Shown: positions 1-6,028 of the stretch, one piece after another
How the letters are laid out: each line of letters opens with the position of its first letter
How positions within the stretch are numbered: position 1 is the stretch's first letter
Assembly: GCA_026398835.1 (NCBI GenBank)
Contig: JAPLSD010000441.1
Coordinates: 1 to 6,028 of the forward strand
Length of the DNA stretch: 6,028 bases
Reading direction: 5' to 3'
From: Pseudomonas sp.
GTDB taxonomy: Bacteria; Pseudomonadota; Gammaproteobacteria; Pseudomonadales; Pseudomonadaceae
The notes under the pieces: generated by a model
What the model was told of the DNA's origin: nothing
Database searches by the model: none
What the model saw: only the letters and a program-made list of their open reading frames with translations
Made by a program: the position numbers and the translations under genes

Positions 1-4
1 GGTC

Positions 5-9
5 GGAGA
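5..9 (+). promoter_or_regulatory. Shine-Dalgarno of the acyl-CoA synthetase gene
   Basis: GGAGA lies 6 bases before the ATG at 16 and supports that start over the next in-frame ATG (residue 31), which would cut into the CoA-binding domain. Only 15 bases precede the gene, so no promoter can be assessed, and an upstream gene of the same operon is possible. Confidence 0.7.
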
Positions 10-15
10 ACGCAT

Positions 16-2115
16 ATGTCCCAACACATTCGCGACAACCTCAAACGCCTGCTCGCGCCGCGTCATCTGGCATTTGTCGGCGGCCGGAGCATGGCCCGTG
101 CGCTCAAGCGCTGCGCTGAAGGCGGCTACCAGGGCCAGATGTGGCTGGTCAACCCGCAGCACGACAGCCTCGAAGGCGTGCCTTGTGTGCGCAGCGTCGC
201 AGAACTGCCGTGCGGGCCGGACGCGGTATTCATCGCCACCAACCGCGAGCTGACCTTGACCTGTGTCGCCGAACTGGCGGCAAAAGGTGCAGGCGGAGCG
301 ATTTGCTATGCCTCCGGTTTTGCCGAGACCGGCGCGCAAGGCCAGGCCTTGCAAGACCAGTTGCTCAAGGCAGCCGGCGACATGGCCTTGCTCGGCCCCA
401 ATTGCTACGGCTTGCTCGATTACCTGCACAGCTCCGCGTTGTGGCCGGTCGCCCATGGTGGCAAGACGGTCGAGAAGGGCGTTGCGGTGCTGACCCAGAG
501 CGGTAACTTTGCCTACAACCTGTCCATGAGTGACCGCTCGTTGCCAGTGGCCTATATGGCTTCAGTCGGCAACCAGGCGCAATTGGGCATCGCCGAACTG
601 ATGGATGTGCTGCTCGACGAGCCGCGCGTCACGGCGATCGGCTTGCATCTGGAAGGTCTGAAAAACGTTCCAGGTTTTGCCCGAGCGGCGCACAAGGCGC
701 TGGAGAAGGGCATTCCGATCATCGCGCTGAAAACCGGCGTGTCGCAGATCGGCGCTGAATTGGCCCTTAGCCACACCAGTTCGCTGGCCGGTTCCGATGC
801 GCTGTACGACAGCCTGTTCGATCGCCTCGGAGTGATTCGCGTCAGCGGTCCGGTGAGTTTTGTCGAAACCCTGAAAGCTGCCGCCTGCGGCAATTTACCG
901 GCAGGCAAGAGCCTGATCGCACTGGCCTGTTCCGGTGGCGATGCCGGGTTGATTGCCGACTACGCCGAACGCAATGAATTGAGCCTGCCCACACTCGATG
1001 AAAGCCAGCGGGCCGAACTCGATCAAGTGCTGCCGAGCTACGCCAACCTGGTCAATCCATTGGACTTCACCACGGCGATCTGGGGCGACCGCGAAGCGCT
1101 GGACAAGATGCTCGACAGCGCCTTGCGCACTGAAGCCGACGCCGCGGTGTTGGTGCTCGATTACCCCTCTGAAGCGACCGGTGAGCGCAAGGAATGTGAT
1201 CTGCTGTTGGAGCTGTATTGCGCGGCGTTGGCTCGTCACGGCAAGACCGGTTTCGTCACCTCGGCCTTCCCCGAACTGCTGCCGGCCAGCGCCCGTGAAC
1301 GTCTGCACGCCCGCGGTGTGGCGGCGTTGCAAGGTGTGGAAGATGGTTTGGCCGCGTGGGGCCGGATCGCCGGTTATCAGCAGAATCGTCAGGCCTTGCT
1401 GGCGCTCGGTGAGTCGGCGTTGGTGCCGATTTGTCCACAGGCGCTGGAAGGTGAGGGGCAGTTGCTGGATGAATGGCAGTCCAAACAGGCCTTGCGCGCC
1501 TTTGGCCTGCCGACGCCGCAAGGTCTGTTGAGCACACCAAGCGACGCGCTGACAGCGGCGAATTCCCTGGGTTATCCACTGGTGCTCAAAGCCGTCAGCG
1601 CTCAATTGCCGCACAAGACCGAGGCCGGTGCCGTGGCGCTGAACCTGCGTGATGCGCAGGCGTTGAGCGACGCGTTGGAACAGATGCGCGCACGAATCGC
1701 CGATTACGCACCAGGAGTCCCATTCGATCACGTGCTGCTGGAGCGCATGGCGACGCCGCCATTGGCCGAGTTGATCGTCGGTATCAAGCGTGAAACCCAC
1801 TTCGGGCTGGCGCTAGTCATCGGTGCTGGCGGAATTTTGGTGGAACTGCTCCAGGACAGCCGCAGCCTGCTGTTGCCGACCAATGACGGGGCCATTCGCG
1901 CCGCGTTATTGAGCCTGCGCAGCGCACCGTTGCTGCAAGGTTTTCGCGGTCGCGAAGCGGCGGATCTGGACGCGCTGGTTGCCGCGATCCGTGCCGTGGC
2001 GGACTACGCCTGTGAAAACGCCGGGCAGTTGCTCGAACTTGATGTGAACCCATTGTTGGTCGGTGCCGATGGCACGACTGCGGTCGATGCGTTAATTCGC
2101 CTCGGCCAAGCCTGA
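16..2115 (+). CDS. NDP-forming acyl-CoA synthetase (acetate--CoA ligase family), possibly acting on 4-guanidinobutyrate
   Basis: Predicted cytoplasmic enzyme joining a carboxylic acid to CoA with ATP cleaved to ADP and phosphate, through a phosphohistidine intermediate. The 699 residues show the fused alpha-beta order of this family: a Rossmann CoA-binding domain (about 8-140, with LGPNC at 126-130), a succinyl-CoA-ligase-like domain (about 150-290, TQSGN at 160-164), a third domain (CSGGD at 305-309, NPLDFT at 347-352) and a C-terminal ATP-grasp domain (about 475-695, LKAVS with Lys525, ELDVNP at 674-679). The phosphorylated His of the alpha part is His253 in LSHTSSLAGSD; the His of the swinging loop is His533 in PHKTEAG. 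There is no GNAT domain, so it is not a Pat-type protein acetyltransferase. The usual GAS near the N-terminus reads GGR. The ATG follows GGAGA by 6 bases. It is first in a cluster for arginine transamination, 10 bases before aruI. Family is certain; the substrate is inferred from context only. Confidence 0.9.
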   Translation: MSQHIRDNLKRLLAPRHLAFVGGRSMARALKRCAEGGYQGQMWLVNPQHDSLEGVPCVRSVAELPCGPDAVFIATNRELTLTCVAELAAKGAGGAICYASGFAETGAQGQALQDQLLKAAGDMALLGPNCYGLLDYLHSSALWPVAHGGKTVEKGVAVLTQSGNFAYNLSMSDRSLPVAYMASVGNQAQLGIAELMDVLLDEPRVTAIGLHLEGLKNVPGFARAAHKALEKGIPIIALKTGVSQIGAELALSHTSSLAGSDALYDSLFDRLGVIRVSGPVSFVETLKAAACGNLPAGKSLIALACSGGDAGLIADYAERNELSLPTLDESQRAELDQVLPSYANLVNPLDFTTAIWGDREALDKMLDSALRTEADAAVLVLDYPSEATGERKECDLLLELYCAALARHGKTGFVTSAFPELLPASARERLHARGVAALQGVEDGLAAWGRIAGYQQNRQALLALGESALVPICPQALEGEGQLLDEWQSKQALRAFGLPTPQGLLSTPSDALTAANSLGYPLVLKAVSAQLPHKTEAGAVALNLRDAQALSDALEQMRARIADYAPGVPFDHVLLERMATPPLAELIVGIKRETHFGLALVIGAGGILVELLQDSRSLLLPTNDGAIRAALLSLRSAPLLQGFRGREAADLDALVAAIRAVADYACENAGQLLELDVNPLLVGADGTTAVDALIRLGQA

Positions 2116-2118
2116 GGA
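2114..2118 (+). promoter_or_regulatory. Shine-Dalgarno of aruI, overlapping the upstream stop codon
   Basis: GAGGA shares two bases with the TGA stop (2113-2115) of the acyl-CoA synthetase gene and sits 7 bases before the ATG at 2126. Termination and re-initiation are thus close enough for translational coupling. Confidence 0.7.
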
Positions 2119-2125
2119 TCTGAGC

Positions 2126-3739
2126 ATGCAAAGCAAAACCTTGACCGGCGGCCAGACCCTGGTGCGCCTGTTGGCCAATTATGGCGTCGACACCGTGTTC
2201 GGTATTCCCGGTGTGCACACGCTGGAGCTGTATCGCGGCCTGCCGGGCAGCGGCATTCGCCATGTGCTGACCCGCCATGAGCAAGGGGCCGGTTTCATGG
2301 CCGACGGCTATGCGCGGGTCAGCGGCAAACCGGGTGTGTGCTTCATCATTACCGGTCCCGGCGTGACCAATGCTGCGACGGCGATCGGTCAGGCCTATGC
2401 CGACTCGATCCCGATGCTGGTGATTTCCAGCGTCAACCACACGGCCAGTCTGGGCAAAGGTTGGGGCTGCCTGCACGAAACCCAGGATCAGCGCGCGATG
2501 ACTGCGCCGATCACCGCGTTTTCGGCGGTGGCCTTGAGTGCCGAGGATTTGCCAGAACTGATCGCCCGCGCTTACGCGGTGTTCGACAGCGAGCGTCCGC
2601 GTCCGGTGCACATTTCGGTGCCGCTGGATGTGCTGGCCGCGCCTGTGACGCGTGACTGGAGCCATGAAGTGGTGCGCCGTCCGGGACGCGGTGTACCGGC
2701 TGCCGAGGCGCTGGATCGGGCGCTGGCAAAACTGCAAGCGGCACGCCGGCCGATGATCATCGCCGGTGGCGGTGCGCTGAATGCGGCGCAATCGCTCCAG
2801 GATTTGAGCACGCGACTGGCCGCACCGTTTTTCAGCAGCGTCGCTGGCAAGGGTTTGCTGCCGCCGGATGCGCCACTGAATGCGGGTTCGACCTTGTGCG
2901 TGGAACCTGGCTGGAAGCTGATAGCCGAAGCCGATGTGGTGCTCGCGGTCGGCACGGAGATGGCCGACACCGATTACTGGCGTGAGCGTCTGCCGCTGAA
3001 TGCCGAACTGCTGCGGGTGGATATCGACTCGCGCAAGTTCAACGATTTCTACCCGTGCGCGGTGGCCTTGCAGGGCGATGCGCAGCAAACCGTTGCTGCC
3101 TTGCTCGCGCGTCTGTCCGAACCCGCACGCGATGCGAGTGCTGCCATTCAAGCCGTCGATGCATTGCGTAAAGCGGTCAAGGCCGGGCACGGCGCTTTGC
3201 AGTCGATCCATCAGGCGATTCTCGATCGCGTCTCGGCCGAACTGCCGGACAACGCCTTTATCAGCAGCGACATGACCCAACTGGCCTACACCGGCAATTA
3301 CGCCTTCAGCAGCCATGCACCGCGCAGCTGGCTGCATCCGACTGGCTACGGCACTTTGGGTTACGGCTTGCCGGCCGGTATCGGGGCCAAGTTCGGTGCG
3401 CCGAACCGGCCGGGATTAGTGCTGGTCGGCGACGGTGGTTTTCTCTATACCGCGCAAGAGTTGGCGACGGCCGTAGAAGAATTGGACAGCCCGCTGGTGC
3501 TGCTGCTGTGGAACAACGATGCCTTGGGGCAGATCCGCGACGACATGCTCGGGCTGGATATCGAGCCCATTGGCGTGCTGCCGCGCAACCCGGATTTCGC
3601 CGCATTGGGCCGCGCCTTTGGTTGCACCGTGACGCAACCGCAGAGCCTGGATGAATTGCAAACCGACTTGCGTGCCGGATTCAGCCGAAACGGCGTGACC
3701 CTGATCGAACTCAAGCACGCCTGTGCGCTGGTCGGTTAA
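2126..3739 (+). CDS. aruI: 5-guanidino-2-oxopentanoate (2-ketoarginine) decarboxylase, ThDP-dependent
   Basis: Second step of the arginine transaminase pathway: non-oxidative decarboxylation of 2-ketoarginine to 4-guanidinobutyraldehyde and CO2, using thiamine diphosphate and Mg2+ in the cytoplasm. The 537 residues have the three-domain layout of the acetolactate synthase superfamily: an N-terminal PYR domain (about 1-170) with FGIPG at 25-29 and the cofactor-activating Glu52 in RHEQGAGFMADGYAR; a central domain (about 190-330); and a C-terminal PP domain with GDG at 435-437 and NN at 463-464, spaced as in the GDG-X(24-27)-NN cofactor motif. The region where acetolactate synthases carry FQE reads LHETQD (116-121), and no small regulatory-subunit gene is nearby, which argues against acetolactate synthase. 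The symbol rests on recognised overall similarity to Pseudomonas AruI and on the adjacent aruH. Automatic annotation could easily mislabel it as acetolactate synthase large subunit. It begins 10 bases after the ligase gene and ends 24 bases before aruH. Confidence 0.9.
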   Translation: MQSKTLTGGQTLVRLLANYGVDTVFGIPGVHTLELYRGLPGSGIRHVLTRHEQGAGFMADGYARVSGKPGVCFIITGPGVTNAATAIGQAYADSIPMLVISSVNHTASLGKGWGCLHETQDQRAMTAPITAFSAVALSAEDLPELIARAYAVFDSERPRPVHISVPLDVLAAPVTRDWSHEVVRRPGRGVPAAEALDRALAKLQAARRPMIIAGGGALNAAQSLQDLSTRLAAPFFSSVAGKGLLPPDAPLNAGSTLCVEPGWKLIAEADVVLAVGTEMADTDYWRERLPLNAELLRVDIDSRKFNDFYPCAVALQGDAQQTVAALLARLSEPARDASAAIQAVDALRKAVKAGHGALQSIHQAILDRVSAELPDNAFISSDMTQLAYTGNYAFSSHAPRSWLHPTGYGTLGYGLPAGIGAKFGAPNRPGLVLVGDGGFLYTAQELATAVEELDSPLVLLLWNNDALGQIRDDMLGLDIEPIGVLPRNPDFAALGRAFGCTVTQPQSLDELQTDLRAGFSRNGVTLIELKHACALVG

Positions 3740-3748
3740 ACCCTAAAC

Positions 3749-3754
3749 AAGGAA
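3749..3754 (+). promoter_or_regulatory. Shine-Dalgarno of aruH inside an A-rich leader
   Basis: AAGGAA, 9 bases before the ATG at 3764, in the 24-base aruI-aruH gap. It is the only junction here with an A-rich setting (AACAAGGAACAA at 3746-3757), which partly resembles the A-rich motifs bound by Hfq/Crc in Pseudomonas; this is discussed as a finding. Confidence 0.7.
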
Positions 3755-3763
3755 CAAACCCTC

Positions 3764-4954
3764 ATGCGTTTTTCCGATCTGACCCAACGTATCGCCGGTG
3801 ATGGCGCTGCCGCCTGGGAGATTCATTACCGTGCCCTGGCGCTTCAGGAGCAGGGCAAAGATATTTTGCTGCTCTCGGTAGGCGACCCGGATTTCGATAC
3901 CCCAGTGCCGATCGTGCAAGCGGCCATCGATAGCCTGCTGGCGGGCAATACCCATTACGCCGAAGTACGCGGCAAGCGAGCCCTGCGGGAAAGCATCGCC
4001 AAACGTCATCGCCAACGCAGCGGCCAACAGGTCGATGCCGATCAGGTTGTGGTGCTGGCCGGTGCGCAATGTGCGCTGTTCAGCGTTGCGCAATGCGTGC
4101 TCAATCCCGGTGATGAAGTGATCGTCGCCGAGCCGATGTACGTCACCTATGAAGCGGTGTTCGGTGCCCGCGGCGCGGTGGTGATTCCGGTGCCGGTGCG
4201 CTCCGAGAACGGCTTTCGGGTGTTGCCTGAAGACGTCGCTGCGCGCATTACGCCGCGCACTCGGGCGTTGGCGCTCAACAGCCCGCACAACCCGTCCGGC
4301 GCCAGCTTGCCGCGCAGCACCTGGCAGGCGCTGGCCGAGCTGTGTATCGCTCATGATCTGTGGCTGATTTCCGATGAGGTCTACAGCGAGTTGTTGTTCG
4401 AGGGTGAACACATCAGCCCGGCCAGTTTGCCGGGCATGGCCGAACGCACCGCAACCCTCAACAGCCTGTCGAAATCCCACGCCATGACCGGTTGGCGCGT
4501 CGGTTGGGTGGTCGCGCCGCCGTCACTCGCCGGGCATCTGGAAAACCTCGCGCTGTGCATGCTCTACGGCTCCCCGGATTTTATTCAGGACGCTGCGGTG
4601 GTCGCGCTGGAGACCCAACTGCCGGAACTGGAAGCCATGCGTCAGGCCTATCGCCAGCGCCGGGATCTGGTTTGCGAATGCCTGGCCGATTGCCCCGGTG
4701 TGCGCGCACTGAAACCCGATGGCGGGATGTTCGTGATGGTCGACATCCGCGAAACCGGGCTCAGCGCCCAGGCATTCGCCGACCGCTTGCTGGATCGACA
4801 CGGTGTCTCGGTGCTGGCCGGTGAGGCGTTCGGCCCTAGCGCCGCCGGGCATATTCGCCTCGGTCTGGTACTCGGCACCGCGCCACTGCGTGATGCCTGC
4901 CAGCGGATCGCCCGCTGTGCCAATGAATTGATGGAGATACTGGTTGATGCGTAA
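3764..4954 (+). CDS. aruH: Arginine:pyruvate transaminase (PLP-dependent, aminotransferase class I/II)
   Basis: First step of the arginine transaminase pathway: L-arginine plus pyruvate gives 2-ketoarginine plus alanine. The 396 residues match a complete fold-type I aminotransferase. Visible active-site features are GDPDFDTP (40-47), NSPHNPSG (172-179) with Asn176, SDEVYSELLF with Asp204 (pyridine nitrogen) and Tyr207 (cofactor phenolic oxygen), SLSKSHAMTGWRVGW with Lys237 as the Schiff-base lysine, and HIRLGL with Arg365, the residue that holds the substrate alpha-carboxylate. Sequence from the N-terminus (MRFSDLTQRIAGDGAAAW) to the C-terminal HIRLGLVLG block is very close to what I recall of P. 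aeruginosa AruH, so the symbol is given with good confidence. An aspartate-aminotransferase-like label would be the generic alternative. The start follows AAGGAA by 9 bases. The gene overlaps the aldehyde dehydrogenase gene by 8 bases. An A-rich stretch around its ribosome binding site may be a target of catabolite control. Confidence 0.93.
   Translation: MRFSDLTQRIAGDGAAAWEIHYRALALQEQGKDILLLSVGDPDFDTPVPIVQAAIDSLLAGNTHYAEVRGKRALRESIAKRHRQRSGQQVDADQVVVLAGAQCALFSVAQCVLNPGDEVIVAEPMYVTYEAVFGARGAVVIPVPVRSENGFRVLPEDVAARITPRTRALALNSPHNPSGASLPRSTWQALAELCIAHDLWLISDEVYSELLFEGEHISPASLPGMAERTATLNSLSKSHAMTGWRVGWVVAPPSLAGHLENLALCMLYGSPDFIQDAAVVALETQLPELEAMRQAYRQRRDLVCECLADCPGVRALKPDGGMFVMVDIRETGLSAQAFADRLLDRHGVSVLAGEAFGPSAAGHIRLGLVLGTAPLRDACQRIARCANELMEILVDA
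4933..4937 (+). promoter_or_regulatory. Shine-Dalgarno of the aldehyde dehydrogenase gene, inside the aruH coding end
   Basis: GGAGA within the last codons of aruH, 9 bases before the ATG at 4947. It fixes the start of the downstream gene inside aruH, giving the 8-base overlap. Confidence 0.65.
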
Positions 4955-6028
4955 ATACACGGCTCTATTTATCGACGGCGCCTGGCAGACACCCTCTGGT
5001 CAGGGCACGGCCGAGGTGATTAATCCGGCCACTGAACAGGTCGCAGGCTCGGTGCCGTTGGGTGACGAGCGTGATGTCGAACGCGCCGTGGCTGCGGCAC
5101 GGCGGGCCTTCGGCCCATGGTCGCGAACCTCGTCCAGTGTGCGTGCAGCTTACATCCGCGGTTTGGCCGACCAGTTGCGAGCACGAGCAGACGAGATGGC
5201 GGCGGTGATTACCGCTGAACTCGGCATGCCAGTGCAATGGTGCCGCTCGGTGCAGGTCGACGGACCGATTGTCGGCCTTGAGCAGTACATCGAAATCGCC
5301 GGGCTGATGGATGAGGTGCGCGAGGTCGGTAATTCGCTGGTGATCCGTGAGCCAGTTGGCGTCTGCGCGTTTATCAATCCTTGGAATTACCCGCTGCATC
5401 AGTTGATCGGCAAACTCGCGCCGGCGCTGGCCGCCGGTTGCACGGTGGTGGTCAAACCGAGTCAGGAAACCCCGCTGCACGCCTTCTTGCTGGCCGAAAT
5501 GATCGAAGCCATCGGCCTGCCGGCCGGGGTGTTCAACCTGGTCAGCGGACCGGGTTCGAAGGTTGGTGAAGCCTTGGCCAAACACCCGGACGTGGACATG
5601 GTCTCGTTCACCGGCTCGACCGGCGCTGGCGTTCGCGTGGCGCAGGCGGCAGCGCCTTCGGTCAAGCGGGTCTGCCTGGAACTGGGCGGCAAGTCGCCAT
5701 TGCTGATCGCAGAAGACGCCGACCTGGCGGCAGCTGTGCGCTACGGCGTGCAGGACGTGATGATCAACTCCGGACAGACCTGCACCGCGTTGACCCGCAT
5801 GCTGCTGCCCGCCAACCGCTACGCCGAGGCGTTGGAACTGGCACTGGCCGAGACCCAAAGCCTGCTCATGGGCGATCCGCTCGACCCGCAGAGTTTCCTT
5901 GGCCCGATGTGCTCGGCGGCGCAGCGACGCACCGTGCGTGACTACATTCAAGTCGGTCAGCAAGAGGGCGCACGCCTGCTGTGTGGCGGCGAAACGGCCG
6001 ATGAATTCGAGCGCGGTTTTTACGTCAA
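4947..6028 (+). CDS. Aldehyde dehydrogenase, 3'-partial; predicted 4-guanidinobutyraldehyde dehydrogenase
   Basis: NAD(P)-dependent oxidation of an aldehyde to its acid; from its place in the operon the likely substrate is 4-guanidinobutyraldehyde made by AruI. The reading frame is open from the ATG to the window edge (360 codons plus two bases); family members are usually about 475-500 residues, so roughly the last quarter is outside. The visible part holds the N-terminal FIDGAW (8-13), the catalytic-site Asn147 in NPWNYP (144-149), Lys170 in VVKPSQETP for cofactor binding, FTGST (221-225), the general base Glu245 in LELGGKSP, and the nucleophile Cys279 in NSGQTC. All expected catalytic residues are present. 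The start is set by GGAGA at 4933-4937 and by the match of the N-terminus to the family. It overlaps the end of aruH by 8 bases, so translational coupling is likely. P. aeruginosa uses KauB, encoded elsewhere, for this reaction, so equating it with KauB is not justified. Family is certain; substrate is inferred. Confidence 0.9.
   Translation, partial: MRKYTALFIDGAWQTPSGQGTAEVINPATEQVAGSVPLGDERDVERAVAAARRAFGPWSRTSSSVRAAYIRGLADQLRARADEMAAVITAELGMPVQWCRSVQVDGPIVGLEQYIEIAGLMDEVREVGNSLVIREPVGVCAFINPWNYPLHQLIGKLAPALAAGCTVVVKPSQETPLHAFLLAEMIEAIGLPAGVFNLVSGPGSKVGEALAKHPDVDMVSFTGSTGAGVRVAQAAAPSVKRVCLELGGKSPLLIAEDADLAAAVRYGVQDVMINSGQTCTALTRMLLPANRYAEALELALAETQSLLMGDPLDPQSFLGPMCSAAQRRTVRDYIQVGQQEGARLLCGGETADEFERGFYV

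Noticed and set aside
998..1531. Plus-strand open frame of 177 codons inside the ligase gene
   Set aside because: Out-of-frame overlap within a well-supported gene; composition (many Arg, Trp, Cys) is typical of a shifted reading of GC-rich coding sequence.
895..1800. Antisense open frame of 301 codons opposite the ligase gene
   Set aside because: Codon-aligned with the sense gene, and explained by the lack of TTA/CTA/TCA codons there; no domain or convincing start.
16..2115. Reading the first gene as a Pat-type protein lysine acetyltransferase
   Set aside because: Those proteins carry an additional GNAT domain and are much longer, with a degenerate ligase part; here there are 699 residues, no GNAT domain, and both catalytic histidines are kept.
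1817..3337. Antisense open frame of 506 codons opposite aruI and the end of the ligase gene
   Set aside because: Within aruI it is codon-aligned with the sense gene, so its stops would require TTA, CTA or TCA sense codons, which are rare in this high-GC codon use. The product is rich in Arg, Gln and His with no recognisable domain, whereas the sense strand encodes a full enzyme family.
2126..3739. Reading the second gene as a biosynthetic acetolactate synthase large subunit
   Set aside because: The FQE region of acetolactate synthases reads LHETQD, no small-subunit gene follows, and its neighbours belong to arginine catabolism.
3738..3762. Direct repeat AAACCCT (3738-3744 and 3756-3762) in the aruI-aruH gap
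   Set aside because: Only seven bases long, partly inside the aruI stop codon, with no dyad symmetry; chance is an adequate explanation, and it is not treated as an operator.
3743..4480. Antisense open frame of 245 codons opposite aruH
   Set aside because: Same codon-aligned register as aruH; a shadow of GC-biased codon use.
4965..5963. Antisense open frame of 332 codons opposite the aldehyde dehydrogenase gene
   Set aside because: Same codon-aligned register as the sense dehydrogenase frame, which carries every catalytic motif of its family and is open to the window edge.

Overview
The window is a gene-dense, high-GC stretch carrying four plus-strand genes. Codon use, GC-rich third positions and close resemblance of the proteins to Pseudomonas homologues (recalled from memory, not searched) point to a Pseudomonas species, most likely of the fluorescens/putida side of the genus. 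All four genes look chromosomal and metabolic. I see no mobile element, RNA gene, CRISPR array or stretch without a gene.

Layout: (1) 16-2115, a 699-residue NDP-forming acyl-CoA synthetase (acetate--CoA ligase family). (2) 2126-3739, a thiamine-diphosphate decarboxylase of the AruI type (5-guanidino-2-oxopentanoate, or 2-ketoarginine, decarboxylase). (3) 3764-4954, a PLP aminotransferase of the AruH type (arginine:pyruvate transaminase). (4) 4947 to the right edge, an aldehyde dehydrogenase that is open at its 3' end, with 360 codons visible. The junctions are a 10-base gap, a 24-base gap and an 8-base overlap, and each gene has a recognisable Shine-Dalgarno sequence, so this is almost certainly one transcription unit. 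Its promoter lies left of the window and its end lies right of it.

How the genes fit together: AruH moves the amino group of L-arginine to pyruvate, giving 2-ketoarginine. AruI decarboxylates this to 4-guanidinobutyraldehyde. The aldehyde dehydrogenase is then expected to give 4-guanidinobutyrate. These steps are the known arginine transaminase pathway of Pseudomonas; there, 4-guanidinobutyrate is normally cleaved by guanidinobutyrase to GABA and urea. The acyl-CoA synthetase at the head of the cluster has no place in that textbook ending. The most interesting reading of the window is that it activates 4-guanidinobutyrate (or a derived acid) to a CoA thioester, feeding a beta-oxidation-like branch. 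That step is inference from gene order, not something the sequence proves.
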